57,831 nt of DNA, taken from NCBI GenBank assembly GCA_927433595.1, contig CAKMJY010000056.1:1-57831 (forward strand), given 5' to 3'. The position numbers and the translations under genes are program-made. Source of the DNA: an uncultured Acholeplasmatales bacterium (GTDB taxonomy: Bacteria > Bacillota_I > Bacilli_A > Acholeplasmatales > UBA5453). Numbering within the stretch: the stretch's first letter is position 1; each line of letters begins with the position of its first letter. Under the pieces are notes generated by a model. That model was not told the origin of the DNA, did not search any database, and saw nothing but the letters and a program-made list of their open reading frames with translations. Of the stretch, positions 1 to 9,216 are shown piece after piece.

Positions 1-55
1 ATTGAAAAAAATATTTTATTGGCTCAACACCCCACAATAAGTAGATAGTTGAAGA

Positions 56-239
56 ACCTATTTTGATACAAAGAAATCACTACTTTCAAACAAATCCAGA
101 ATAAAAGGGCGAAATTAAGCCATATTTTAGGGGTGCGTAAATTCTTGCTAGGGGTGCGTAACTTTTTAGCAGGGGTGCGTAAATTCTTGCTAGGGGTGCG
201 TAAAAAACTCTAGGGGTGCGTAATTGTATCAAAATAGGT
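56..239. repeat. 16-bp perfect inverted repeat enclosing the array
   Basis: ACCTATTTTGATACAA at 56-71 is exactly the reverse complement of 224-239. The two arms bracket the five direct repeats with about 152 bases between them, giving a 184-base unit. This suggests a discrete element, such as the remnant or end of a mobile element, or an origin-like module. No target-site duplication was identified. Confidence 0.75.
129..223. repeat. Five tandem 21-bp-phased direct repeats
   Basis: The 12-mer AGGGGTGCGTAA occurs five times, starting at 129, 150, 171, 192 and 212, so the spacing is 21, 21, 21 and 20 bases, about two helical turns. The full 21-base units starting at 129 and 171 are identical; the others vary only after the 12-mer. 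The GC-rich core stands out in a very AT-rich background. Phased direct repeats of this length are typical of iterons or of arrays of protein sites, and IS21-type elements also carry repeated terminal motifs. No replication or transposase gene lies beside it, so its role is open. Confidence 0.85.
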
Positions 240-620
240 CATTCAACACATATAATAAGCATAGGTTTGATACATAAGCGAATTAGTTATTCGTCCTATT
301 ATCAGACCTTTTTTCTTGCAAAACGGCAAGTTTATCCTGCTTATATGGTTCTTCAAAAGTCTATCTATAGTCGATAAATAGAGTTTAGGTAGGTTGAATT
401 GATTTGATACAAAAACCTTATTACAAGCAAACACTGATAGAATAGTTACATTCATTTTGGTGAGATTAAGATTTACTATGTAGCCACACGAGCAGCTTTT
501 CCTAGGTCATTACATTGTGCCTATAATAATATTTGATAGTAAAAAAAGAAGACAGACGGTATATTTCAAACGACTCGTATTGAAAGTAATTTAAAATAAA
601 TCTATTTGCATATCTTTTTT

Positions 621-629
621 TGATATAAT
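621..629 (+). promoter_or_regulatory. Extended -10 promoter element
   Basis: TGATATAAT fits the extended -10 form TGnTATAAT and lies about 100 bases before the first gene. No good -35 is seen. The same nine-mer precedes the genes at 32189 and 45151. Confidence 0.55.
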
Positions 630-732
630 ATATGTAATATAACTTGATTATTTAGCAAGCATCATACAAAGATCCGTCTAACATGAAAATTGAAATATAG
701 TTCAAATTGATTTGGACCAAAGGAAATGTATA

Positions 733-3528
733 ATGAAAATAAAAGATAGATTTAGTGAAAAAGACGAGCAGGAATTTCTAGAACAACAACAATCGACAAA
801 TTCGAGATATATTCGGAGAGTATTTTTAATATTCATATTTTTATATGCCTTTTTTGCGCTATCAGATTATTACTATTACCCAGACGCATTAACTGCACTT
901 TTCATCATAAGATTTGCAATTGTCATCCCAGCATTTGTTTTAACAATAATCGCATCATTCAATAAACATCTTTTTAGATTCCATCAATACATTGTTGCTT
1001 TAAATTTCTTCATTGGTGGCGCAGGTATTGCTTTCATGTTGATTTTACATCCTGACAATATGGTTTATTACGGCGGATTGTTCATGGTTTACTTTTCCGG
1101 ATATCTTGTTATTAGATTGCGTTATATATATGCAGTTTCTGCAGGAATAGCCATCTTATTATTCCATCTTATTTTCCATAGTATTTTAATAGGCGAATTT
1201 ACCGAGACCTTTTTGTTTGGGATGTTGTTTTTTATGGGTGCTAATATAATTGGTATTGTAGGTGCATATCACTATGAACAACAAGCACGCACTCATTTTA
1301 TAAATGATATACTTGAGAAGAAAGCAGTAGAAAAGGAATTAAATATGAGTTTGAACGATTTAGTGAGGACTCAAAAAATTGCCAAAATCGGGACTTGGAG
1401 ATTAGATATAAAGACAAATCAAGTCGTTTGGTCAGAAGAACTTTATAAAATGTACGGTTTCGATCCAGCCCTGCCAGTTCCACCTTATACTGAACATATG
1501 AAGCTATTCACACCCGAAAGTTGGAAAATGTTATCTGAAGCGCTTGAAATGACTAGCACATTGGGAACGCCTTATGAACTCGAACTCGAAATGATTACAG
1601 CAGAAGGCAAGAATCGCTTTATGTTTGTTAGTGTTGAAGTTGTGCGCGATTCTAATGGTGACATCAGTGGTATTAGAGGAGTAGCACAAGATATTTCGAT
1701 TCGTATGAATGAAAAAAGAGCATTAGAAAGAAGTGAGAAAAGGTTCCGTGAAACGGTACTGAATATTGATGCTGGCGTCGTTTTTCATGCACCAGATAGT
1801 TCAATCATTGATTGCAATAATCGCGCATCAGAGTTATTAGGTTTGAGTAAAGAGCAGTTGCTAGGCAAACTTTCAATTGATTCTAATTGGCAGTTTGTCA
1901 ATGAAGATGGCGCATCTACGCCATTTGAACAGTATCCAGTCAATCTTGTCTTGAAAGATAAAAAGCCATTTAAAAATAGAATATATGGTATTTCCAACGA
2001 TGAACATGACAATATTGTCTGGGTCAATACTAATGGAACATTAATTACAAATGATGCTGGCATAACCACTGAAATATTGATAACGTTTACGGACATTACT
2101 GAACTTAAGAATTCTAATGATTCGCTTAGTAAAAGTGAAAGACAGTATAGACTTTTAACGACTCAAATGCAATCTGGTCTTGCTTTGCACGAGGTTATAT
2201 TGGATAATGAAAATAATCCAGTAGACTTTAGATTCATTAATGTAAATGATAAATGGGAACGTGTCATGGGACTTAAAAGAGAAGACGTCATTGGAAAATG
2301 CGTCATGACATTATTCCCAAATACTGAAAAATACTGGATTGAGCTTTATGGAAGAGTTGCCACCACTGGTGAACCGAATCATTTTGAAAATTACGCTAAA
2401 GAACTAGGCAAACACTTAAGATCTTCCGTATACTCACCCGATAAAGGCTATTTTGCAGTTGTTGTTGATGATATTACAAGTGAGATAAACCTTGAACAAG
2501 AGAAAGAATTTCTTAGAACACATGATGCGTTGACTGGATTAACGAATAGACAATATTTTGATCAGATGACTTTAAAGGTGGATTTAATTGAATGCTTACC
2601 TGTCTCCGTCATCAATTTCGACATAAATGGACTGAGGATTATCAATGAGGCATTCGGTTATGAATATGGGAATCAACTATTGATACATGTCTCGAATATA
2701 TTGACAGACTGTTTCAAAAAAGAGGATATTATCTCAAGAGTTGGTGGTGACCAATTTGCCGTAATCTTAAAGAATACCTCGAAAGAAGCAGCAGAGATGA
2801 TCGCAAAACAAGTTGTTAAAAAAGTCTTTAATTTCAAGATTAAAGACACTCAATTATCAATTTCATATGGGGTTGCTTCGAAAGTAAATAATGAAGATAT
2901 TAATCAACTGTTTCTAATTTCTGAGAATGCCATGTATTCTAATAAAATATTCGAATCAGAATCCTCTAGTAATCAGTCAATACAGTCACTAATGACCGCA
3001 TATCATGAAAAGAATCCTAGAGAAGCAGAACACTCAAAACGGGTGTCGACCTTGTGTGAGAAATTTGGTTATGCTGTCAATATGGGTGATGAAGATATTA
3101 ATAAGCTTAAGGCTATCAGTTATTTACATGATATTGGTAAAATCGCAATCGATGATTCAATCATCAACAAGCCAGGAAAACTTTCTGATGACGAATGGGA
3201 AGTCATAAAAAAACATCCAGAAATTGGCGCACGCATCATTTCAGCTTCAGATGACTATGCAATTATTGCAGAAGACATCTTAGCTCACCATGAGAGATAT
3301 GATGGAAAAGGTTATCCATTTGGTATAGCAGGTAAAGATATTCCAATCCGTGCTCGCATGATAGCTATTGTTGATTCATATGATGCGATGAGTTCGGACA
3401 GACCTTACCGAAAAGCGTTAAGCCACGACGAAATTATTAAAGAACTTTGTAGATGTGCTGGGACACAGTTCGATCCTGAACTGATTGATATTTTTATTGA
3501 AAAAATTATATCAGTTGATCACTTATAA
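733..3528 (+). CDS. Membrane PAS-GGDEF-HD-GYP cyclic-di-GMP protein
   Basis: Six hydrophobic segments fill roughly residues 25-185, followed by three PAS-like sensory regions (about 210-580), a GGDEF domain (about 640-765) and an HD-GYP domain (about 770-930). The HD-GYP part is complete, with HDIGK near residue 799 and HHERYDGKGYP near 851, so cyclic-di-GMP hydrolysis is expected. The GGDEF part looks degenerate: the signature reads GGDQF near 671 and the first metal loop reads FDIN. It may bind GTP or be inactive, leaving a phosphodiesterase. The start was placed at the ATG at 733 because AAGGA lies 8 bases upstream; an in-frame TTG at 712 lacks this. The protein is 931 residues, monocistronic, and followed by a terminator. 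What it senses is unknown. Confidence 0.9.
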   Translation: MKIKDRFSEKDEQEFLEQQQSTNSRYIRRVFLIFIFLYAFFALSDYYYYPDALTALFIIRFAIVIPAFVLTIIASFNKHLFRFHQYIVALNFFIGGAGIAFMLILHPDNMVYYGGLFMVYFSGYLVIRLRYIYAVSAGIAILLFHLIFHSILIGEFTETFLFGMLFFMGANIIGIVGAYHYEQQARTHFINDILEKKAVEKELNMSLNDLVRTQKIAKIGTWRLDIKTNQVVWSEELYKMYGFDPALPVPPYTEHMKLFTPESWKMLSEALEMTSTLGTPYELELEMITAEGKNRFMFVSVEVVRDSNGDISGIRGVAQDISIRMNEKRALERSEKRFRETVLNIDAGVVFHAPDSSIIDCNNRASELLGLSKEQLLGKLSIDSNWQFVNEDGASTPFEQYPVNLVLKDKKPFKNRIYGISNDEHDNIVWVNTNGTLITNDAGITTEILITFTDITELKNSNDSLSKSERQYRLLTTQMQSGLALHEVILDNENNPVDFRFINVNDKWERVMGLKREDVIGKCVMTLFPNTEKYWIELYGRVATTGEPNHFENYAKELGKHLRSSVYSPDKGYFAVVVDDITSEINLEQEKEFLRTHDALTGLTNRQYFDQMTLKVDLIECLPVSVINFDINGLRIINEAFGYEYGNQLLIHVSNILTDCFKKEDIISRVGGDQFAVILKNTSKEAAEMIAKQVVKKVFNFKIKDTQLSISYGVASKVNNEDINQLFLISENAMYSNKIFESESSSNQSIQSLMTAYHEKNPREAEHSKRVSTLCEKFGYAVNMGDEDINKLKAISYLHDIGKIAIDDSIINKPGKLSDDEWEVIKKHPEIGARIISASDDYAIIAEDILAHHERYDGKGYPFGIAGKDIPIRARMIAIVDSYDAMSSDRPYRKALSHDEIIKELCRCAGTQFDPELIDIFIEKIISVDHL

Positions 3529-3619
3529 AATACAGGGATGATTAAATAAATCAGTTAGATTGATAAACAATTTTTAGAGTAATTATGTATGACGAATAGT
3601 ATAAAGGTTATTTTGTAGT

Positions 3620-3652
3620 GAGCATCCGCAAAGTTAAAAGGATGCTCTTTTC
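3620..3652 (+). terminator. Rho-independent terminator
   Basis: GAGCATCC (3620-3627) pairs with GGATGCTC (3640-3647) and is followed by a T run. It lies about 90 bases after the PAS/HD-GYP gene. Confidence 0.75.
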
Positions 3653-3879
3653 ATTGAGTGATGGCACAAAAGTTGAATGTACTTGGATAAGATAGGTTTT
3701 AAAAAGTTTGATATCGTATCGTAGTCATTTATATGATATACTGCTAACATTATTATCTATAGGTTTTATTGAAATCATTTGTATAGTATAATAATGGATA
3801 CCAATTTCACGCGCATGGTTATTTATTTTGGATAATAGAGTATCAACTATTTGAAATTTTTTTGCTGGAGGTATAATAA
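3653..3879. promoter_or_regulatory. Promoter region of the nitroreductase gene
   Basis: The 351 bases between the first two genes hold the terminator and then only promoter-like sequence. TATAAT is at 3787-3792, and an extended -10 (TGATATACT) is at 3734-3742. The ribosome site GGAGGT at 3867-3872 sits 7 bases before the start. No other gene is seen. Confidence 0.45.
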
Positions 3880-4434
3880 ATGAATGAAGTGCTAAATGTA
3901 ATAAGAGAACGAAGAAGTGTCAGAAAATTCCTAGACGTACAGTTGTCAGATGAAGACATAAATACCATAATTGAAGCTGGAATCCATGCGCCAAGTGGCC
4001 ATAACGCTCAATCTGTCTGGTATACAGTCATCCAAAATAAGGATTTAATCAACTATATTAGTAGGAAATCAAAAGAAGAAATGTGTAAGTCTGATGTGGA
4101 TTGGATTAAAAGGTTTGGCTCTAGTGAAAGATATCATTTATTACATCATGCACCAACAGTCATCGTGGTGTCTGCAAACAATGATGCGTACTCACCAATA
4201 GAAGATTGTAGTGCTGCAGTAGAAAACATGCTGTTGGCAGCCAAGAGTATTGGTATTAGTTCTGTGTGGGTAGGTTTATCAAAATACTTCTTTAAACTTG
4301 AGGAGTCCAATACGCTATTACATATAAAAGATGGATTTGAGCCACATTATGCTATTTGTTTTGGTTATGAGGATGTCGAAAAAAAGTATCCAAAACCAAC
4401 TCGGAATTATGAGGTAATAGACTGGATTAAGTAA
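3880..4434 (+). CDS. Nitroreductase family protein
   Basis: This is a 184-residue FMN-dependent NAD(P)H oxidoreductase of the nitroreductase fold. The N-terminal RERRSVRKF motif (about residues 8-16) and APSGHNAQ (about 37-44) are the usual FMN phosphate and ring contacts. The C-terminal part has the expected glycine-rich GYEDVEKKYPKPTR region. Length is normal for the family, and the start has a strong GGAGGT site. It appears to be a single-gene unit, with lplA behind its own promoter. The natural substrate cannot be read from the sequence; quinone, flavin or nitro compound reduction are all possible. Confidence 0.9.
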   Translation: MNEVLNVIRERRSVRKFLDVQLSDEDINTIIEAGIHAPSGHNAQSVWYTVIQNKDLINYISRKSKEEMCKSDVDWIKRFGSSERYHLLHHAPTVIVVSANNDAYSPIEDCSAAVENMLLAAKSIGISSVWVGLSKYFFKLEESNTLLHIKDGFEPHYAICFGYEDVEKKYPKPTRNYEVIDWIK

Positions 4435-4534
4435 CGTGATTCATTAAGTCGTAAACAAACTTATTAGTTAAACTTGATTAATACCAAATTAACATATTAA
4501 ACGACTTTAGTTCATAGCTTTCCCATGCAATTTA

Positions 4535-4563
4535 TTGACATTTGGATTAAATATCATTATACA
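4535..4563 (+). promoter_or_regulatory. lplA promoter
   Basis: TTGACA (4535-4540), a 17-base spacer and TATACA (4558-4563) form a near-consensus sigma-A promoter 36 bases before the lplA start. Confidence 0.75.
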
Positions 4564-4598
4564 GTCAACAGTAGTAGTTAAGTAAAGTAGGTTAATTA

Positions 4599-5552
4599 AT
4601 GAAAACTATCATTAGCAATTCGACAGACCCATATTTTAATCTAGCTTGGGAAGAGTATATCTTTAAACACACTTTGTTAGAAGAAGATATACTTTTGTTA
4701 TGGCAAAATGAGCCTGCGGTCATTGTAGGTAGAAACCAAAATATATTTGGCGAAGTCAATGTCTCTTTCTGTCAATCAAAACATGTCCCGACGATCAGAA
4801 GAATTTCTGGTGGGGGGACAGTTTATCACGACTTAGGTAATATCAACTATTCTGTCATTACGAAAAACTATCAAGATGTCCTAAGTAATTATAGTTATTT
4901 TACAAAGCCAGTGATTGAATTCCTAAATGAACTCGGGTGCAATGCGACTTTTAGTGGTAAAAGTGACATCAAAATTGGCGATAAAAAAATCAGTGGCAAT
5001 GCACAAATGTATCATCAAAATAGAATGTTACACCATGGTACAATCTTATTTGATACCGATTTGAATCGACTGCACCAAGTTATCAAAAATAAAACCAATG
5101 ATATCGAATCCGTTGGTGTTGAGTCAAATCGCACCATGACGACCAATGTCATAGACCACTTACAAGTAAGCATGTCTTTAAGTACATTCAAACAAAGCTT
5201 ATTAGCCTATTGGTTAAATAAAGACATAAAGTCTAATACACTCAAACTCACACAAGAAGACCTGGATATCATAGAACAAATGAAGCGTCAGAAATATATG
5301 AGTTGGGCTTGGAACTTTGGAGAATCGCCTGCATTTGAAATCAATAAACATACAGACGAGGATTCAGTCCGTATCAAAGTCACAGCAGGATTGATTGAGG
5401 AGTTCTTATATAAATACGCAGACCAATCAATTCGAATACACACATTTAGTGGCATCAAGTTTGATCAAGCATCCTACAAACAAACATTGAACCAACTAGA
5501 AGATAACACCAAAACTGCACTAGAAAAATTCACAGCTTTATTATTTGATTAA
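4599..5552 (+). CDS. lplA: Lipoate-protein ligase A
   Basis: This enzyme activates free lipoate with ATP and attaches it to a lysine of lipoyl domains in the cytoplasm. The hallmark RRISGGGTVYHD motif is present near residues 67-78, followed by the conserved lysine loop SGKSDIKIGDKKISGNAQ. The length, 317 residues, matches two-domain ligases with the C-terminal accessory domain. The gene is convergent with the pyruvate dehydrogenase operon, whose E2 subunit (minus strand, 6955-8223) carries a lipoyl domain and is the obvious substrate. No lipoate synthase is in the window, so salvage of external lipoate is likely. It has its own promoter at 4535 and shares a terminator with the pdh operon. 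Confidence 0.95.
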   Translation: MKTIISNSTDPYFNLAWEEYIFKHTLLEEDILLLWQNEPAVIVGRNQNIFGEVNVSFCQSKHVPTIRRISGGGTVYHDLGNINYSVITKNYQDVLSNYSYFTKPVIEFLNELGCNATFSGKSDIKIGDKKISGNAQMYHQNRMLHHGTILFDTDLNRLHQVIKNKTNDIESVGVESNRTMTTNVIDHLQVSMSLSTFKQSLLAYWLNKDIKSNTLKLTQEDLDIIEQMKRQKYMSWAWNFGESPAFEINKHTDEDSVRIKVTAGLIEEFLYKYADQSIRIHTFSGIKFDQASYKQTLNQLEDNTKTALEKFTALLFD

Positions 5553-5554
5553 AC

Positions 5555-5583
5555 AAAAAGGCATTCTCGCGAATGCCTTTTTG
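5555..5583. terminator. Bidirectional terminator between lplA and pdhD
   Basis: AAAAAGGCATTC (5555-5566) pairs perfectly with GAATGCCTTTTT (5571-5582) around a 4-base loop. The flanking A and T runs let it act on both strands. It lies directly after the lplA stop and abuts the pdhD stop at 5585. Confidence 0.9.
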
Positions 5584-5584
5584 T

Positions 5585-6955
5585 TTATATATGAATGGGC
5601 TTATCCATCGCACCAATCGCAGATTCCATCACAGATTCTGATACCGTCGGATGTAAGTGAATCGCATTCGCAATATCCGCAATGGTTGCTTCTGATTTGA
5701 TTGCGAGCACGACTTCAGCTAGTAAGTCTGATGCATTTGACGCCAGAATATGCGCACCTAATATCTCACCATTATCTGGATTCATTAAGACTTTAACAAA
5801 TCCATCCGTTTGACCTTCAGCCAGTGATCGACCATTAGCAAGTAGTGGGAATTTACTGGATTTATAAGCAATACCCTCTTTTTTCGCTTCTTGTTCCGTT
5901 AAACCAATCCAAGCAATTTCTGGAAATCCATAAATTGCTGATGGGACATGATCAAAGTAGAATCTCGCATCTTTACCACTGATGTGTTCGATGGCAACAA
6001 CACCTGCTGCAGATGCGGCATGTGCTAACATCATTTTACCGATGATATCACCAATCGCATAAACGCCCTTTAGATTGGTTTCTAAGTGTTCATTGACGAC
6101 AACCCCTTGTTGAGTTGTCTCTATATTTAATGACTTAAAAGCTTCCAGATTCGGTTTCATCCCAACCGATAACAATACAATCTCACTTTCAATTGTATGT
6201 GATTGTCTATCTAGTTGATAGGTAACATCTTTTTTATGGATATCAGTCACGGTTGCACGTGTGATGATGTCGATATCATCTTTTTTAAGTAGTCTCAAAT
6301 AAGCTTTTCTGATTTCATCATCAACAGCCATCAAAATGTCATCCAGTCGTTCGATGATTGTAACTTTCGTACCGAAACTTGCGAATAACTGTGCAAATTC
6401 CAATCCGATTACCCCACCCCCAATGACGGTTAAAGTCTTGGGTATTTTTGGATAATCTAGTAAGCTCTTATAAGTATAGACAAAGCCATTATCAAGTGCT
6501 TCTCTTAAACCATTTATTGATGGAATTACAGGCGAAGCACCAGTTGCTAATATCAAGTATTTGGTTTCGATGATGTCTTTGTCGACTAAAACGTGTGTGG
6601 CATCAATGACTTCACCATAGTGATTAAAAACGGTTACGCCATTTTTCTTTAGTAATCCCCTGACGCCATCTGTCAGTGTTTTGATGACTTTGGATTTTCG
6701 ATTTTGGATGTCTGTCCAATCAAAAGAAACAGCGTTATCTTTTACATGTATGCCATAAGCAGAAGCGTGATTAAACAAACGCAACACTTTCGCACTTTTA
6801 AGCAATGTTTTCGTTGGGATACACCCTTCATTCAAACAAACACCACCAACGGTGTTTTTTTCGATTAAAGCGACTTTGAACCCGAGTTGTGCACCTTTGA
6901 TAGCGGCGACATAGCCACCCGGACCGCCACCAAGGATTAAGATATCATAAGTCAT
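5585..6955 (-). CDS. pdhD: Dihydrolipoamide dehydrogenase (E3)
   Basis: E3 re-oxidises dihydrolipoamide on E2 and passes electrons through FAD to NAD+. The N-terminus has the FAD-binding GGGPGGYVAA motif, followed by the redox-active disulfide GGVCLNEGCIPTK (about residues 37-49). A second Rossmann motif (IGGGVIGLEFA, about 178-188) binds NAD. The C-terminal HLHPTVSE motif carries the catalytic His-Glu pair. At 456 residues it has standard length and no N-terminal lipoyl domain. It is the last gene of pdhABCD, and its ATG overlaps the pdhC stop by one base (TAATG), so translation is coupled. Confidence 0.96.
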   Translation of the reverse strand: MTYDILILGGGPGGYVAAIKGAQLGFKVALIEKNTVGGVCLNEGCIPTKTLLKSAKVLRLFNHASAYGIHVKDNAVSFDWTDIQNRKSKVIKTLTDGVRGLLKKNGVTVFNHYGEVIDATHVLVDKDIIETKYLILATGASPVIPSINGLREALDNGFVYTYKSLLDYPKIPKTLTVIGGGVIGLEFAQLFASFGTKVTIIERLDDILMAVDDEIRKAYLRLLKKDDIDIITRATVTDIHKKDVTYQLDRQSHTIESEIVLLSVGMKPNLEAFKSLNIETTQQGVVVNEHLETNLKGVYAIGDIIGKMMLAHAASAAGVVAIEHISGKDARFYFDHVPSAIYGFPEIAWIGLTEQEAKKEGIAYKSSKFPLLANGRSLAEGQTDGFVKVLMNPDNGEILGAHILASNASDLLAEVVLAIKSEATIADIANAIHLHPTVSESVMESAIGAMDKPIHI

Positions 6956-8223
6956 TAGGATAACAACATGAATACAGGATTGATTAATAATGATTTGAAC
7001 ATCATCACAAACCTGCCTGCATCGGCTCCATCGATGATTCTGTGGTCTACAGCGAATGAGATTGGCATGATATCTGCAATCACAATCTCATTGTTTTTGA
7101 CAACGGGCTTTTTGGTAATTTTGCCTATACCCATGATGGCTACTTCAGGGTATTTAATAATTGGTGTGCCAAATAGAGCATCAAATGCACCATAGTTTGT
7201 TACGGTGAATGTCCCATTTTGAATGTCTTTTAACTGGATGGTTCTTTCAACAGCACGGGTTTGTAAATCTTTGAGTTGTCTGGCTAAATCGTATATGGAT
7301 AATTGATCTGCATTTTTAATGTTTGGTACGATTAACCCTTCAGGTGTATCGGCAGCAAATCCAATGTTTATATAGTCTTTATAGATGATCTCACCTTTTT
7401 CGTGATCGAAAGAAGCGTTAAAGATTGGAAATGCTTCGATGGTTTTCGTTAAGGCTTTGATGATGAATGGCATAAAGGTTAAATGAATGCCCAGAGATTT
7501 TGCAAGTTCTTTTTGTTCGCTTCTTAGTTTTACTAATGAAGTGACATCAATTTCATCCATTAAAATGGTATGTGGAATGATTTGTTTCGATAAAGACATG
7601 GCGTTCACAATGGCTTTACGAACAGATGTGATTGGTACACGTCTGGTACCACTACCAGATTCAAATTTAGGCACTTGAAGCGGTTTGTTCGGTGCTTGTT
7701 TTGTGTTAAACATTGCTTGTTCAACATCGGTTTTTAAGATGCGGCCAAACTCACCAGTGCCTTTTAAGGACTGAATGTCAATTTGATTATCTTTCGCCAG
7801 TTGTCTAGCTAGTGGCGATGCCAGCACTTTGGTTTTAGTGGTTTCATTTGTCTCACTATCTGTAGATGAAGCAATCACATGAGATGATACTTCAAGTTGA
7901 CCAACGACACCTGCATTGTCACCTTCATCCACAGACGTTGTTTCAACTTTAGCGGTTTGAGGTTCTTTTTCTTCAGGTTTGGATTCATTTGGTTCTTCAA
8001 TTAGAACTAATGTGTCGCCAACATGAATGATATTGCCGACCTCAACGCCTTGTTTTTTCAATATACCTGAAACGGGACTTGGTATCTCTGCATTCACTTT
8101 ATCGGTTTCAATCAGACATAACGTCTCACCTTCACCAACTTGGTCGCCTACCTTAAAAAACCATTTTAAGAGCTTACCTTCGTGAATGCCTTCACCAATA
8201 TCTGGGAATTTAAAATTATACAT
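6955..8223 (-). CDS. pdhC: Pyruvate dehydrogenase E2, dihydrolipoyl acetyltransferase
   Basis: E2 is the core of the pyruvate dehydrogenase complex and moves the acetyl group to CoA. One N-terminal lipoyl domain (about residues 1-78) has the lipoylated lysine in ETDKVNAEIP. An acidic, Glu/Thr-rich linker (about 80-130) follows. A peripheral subunit-binding domain (about 133-170) contains SPLARQLAKD and GRILKTDVE. The catalytic domain (about 190-422) ends with the active-site motif HRIIDGADAG. The length of 422 residues is typical for a single-lipoyl E2. It lies 9 bases after pdhB with a good ribosome site. The convergent lplA is likely to supply its lipoate. Confidence 0.95.
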   Translation of the reverse strand: MYNFKFPDIGEGIHEGKLLKWFFKVGDQVGEGETLCLIETDKVNAEIPSPVSGILKKQGVEVGNIIHVGDTLVLIEEPNESKPEEKEPQTAKVETTSVDEGDNAGVVGQLEVSSHVIASSTDSETNETTKTKVLASPLARQLAKDNQIDIQSLKGTGEFGRILKTDVEQAMFNTKQAPNKPLQVPKFESGSGTRRVPITSVRKAIVNAMSLSKQIIPHTILMDEIDVTSLVKLRSEQKELAKSLGIHLTFMPFIIKALTKTIEAFPIFNASFDHEKGEIIYKDYINIGFAADTPEGLIVPNIKNADQLSIYDLARQLKDLQTRAVERTIQLKDIQNGTFTVTNYGAFDALFGTPIIKYPEVAIMGIGKITKKPVVKNNEIVIADIMPISFAVDHRIIDGADAGRFVMMFKSLLINPVFMLLS

Positions 8224-8232
8224 AAAAACCTC

Positions 8233-9216
8233 CTACGCTTTCAGTGAAATCAATGTTTTGATTTCTTTCGCGATTTGTTTTGGTGTGACCATAAAGTGAT
8301 GTTCACCACGTGGTAGTGGGACAGTCACATCTGGTGCAGTTAACCTTCTAGGTGCAGCTTCTAAATGATAAAAAGCATGTTCTGTTACAGCTTGAATGAT
8401 TTCTGCGCCTGGACCGAATGATTTCACCGCTTCATGAACCACCAGCAATCGACCCGTCTTTTTAACAGAAGTGACAATGGTCTCTAGGTCAAATGGGGCA
8501 ATTGTTCTTAAATCAATGAGTTCAACCGATAACGCATCATCTTTTAATAAAGCAAGTGCGGATTCAACTTCACGAACCATCGCACCCCAGGCAACGACCG
8601 TTAAATCAGTCCCTGATTGAACGACTTTAGCCTTACCGATTGGGACAACAAAATCCGTTTCTGGGACTTCCTGTTTAAACGCTCTATAAATACGCTTTGG
8701 CTCCATAAAAATAACTGGATCTGGGTCTCTCATCGCACTTCTTAATAAGCCTAGGGCATCATAAGGTGTCGATGGGATGACTAATTTAAGCCCCGGAATA
8801 TGGGCAAATAAAGTTTCTAAACTTTCAGAATGGTGTTCTAAGGCTTTGACCCCACCACCATAAGGCATACGAATAACTATCGGTAAGTGGTACTTACCTC
8901 TAGAACGATTACGGTATCTAGCCGCGTGGGTTACGATTTGGTTATAACCTGGAAACATAAAGCCTGAAAACTGTAGTTCAACCACAGGCTTTAACCCGTT
9001 GATCGCCATACCGATGGCAGAACCGATGATCGCAGCCTCAGCAATCGGTGAGTCAAACACACGGTCTTCGCCATATAGTTTTTGTAAGCCAGCGGTTGCT
9101 CTAAAAACGCCACCTTCAAAACCGGCATCTTCACCATAAACGACGATTGACTGATCTTTTTCCATTTCGGTTTCTAACGCTTTATTGACCGCTTCTAATA
9201 CATTGAGTAATGGCAT
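8233..9216 (-). CDS. pdhB: Pyruvate dehydrogenase E1 beta subunit
   Basis: This 327-residue protein is the beta half of the thiamine-diphosphate E1 heterotetramer that decarboxylates pyruvate. It has the conserved N-terminal VVYGEDAGFEGGVFRAT, the middle segments RMPYGGGVKALEHHSES and the C-terminal transketolase-type domain with VVHEAVKSFGPGAEI. Its ATG overlaps the pdhA TAA by one base, as usual for equimolar partners. A closely related acetoin or branched-chain enzyme is formally possible. The full gene set with E2 and E3, and the fermentative setting, favour pyruvate. Confidence 0.94.
   Translation of the reverse strand: MPLLNVLEAVNKALETEMEKDQSIVVYGEDAGFEGGVFRATAGLQKLYGEDRVFDSPIAEAAIIGSAIGMAINGLKPVVELQFSGFMFPGYNQIVTHAARYRNRSRGKYHLPIVIRMPYGGGVKALEHHSESLETLFAHIPGLKLVIPSTPYDALGLLRSAMRDPDPVIFMEPKRIYRAFKQEVPETDFVVPIGKAKVVQSGTDLTVVAWGAMVREVESALALLKDDALSVELIDLRTIAPFDLETIVTSVKKTGRLLVVHEAVKSFGPGAEIIQAVTEHAFYHLEAAPRRLTAPDVTVPLPRGEHHFMVTPKQIAKEIKTLISLKA

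Larger units (their letters stand above)
1..711. other. Gene-free region with repeats
   Basis: No convincing coding region is seen in this stretch of about 700 bases. It holds the five-copy repeat array and its flanking inverted repeat (listed separately). The word TTTGATAC also recurs, direct near 62, 266 and 403 and inverted near 227. An imperfect inverted copy of 41-60 lies near 346-367. A short minus-strand open frame at 243-455 has no recognisable family and sits inside the repeats, so it is not called. Confidence 0.7.

Noticed and set aside
129-223. CRISPR array
   Set aside because: The repeated core is only 12 bases with 8-9-base gaps that are partly identical, far from repeat and spacer sizes of CRISPR, and no cas gene is present.
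243-455. Short minus-strand open frame as a gene
   Set aside because: Its translation has no recognisable family, it lacks a good ribosome site and it lies among repeats.
6968-7195. Plus-strand frames inside pdhC
   Set aside because: They are antisense to the E2 catalytic domain, which is unambiguous.
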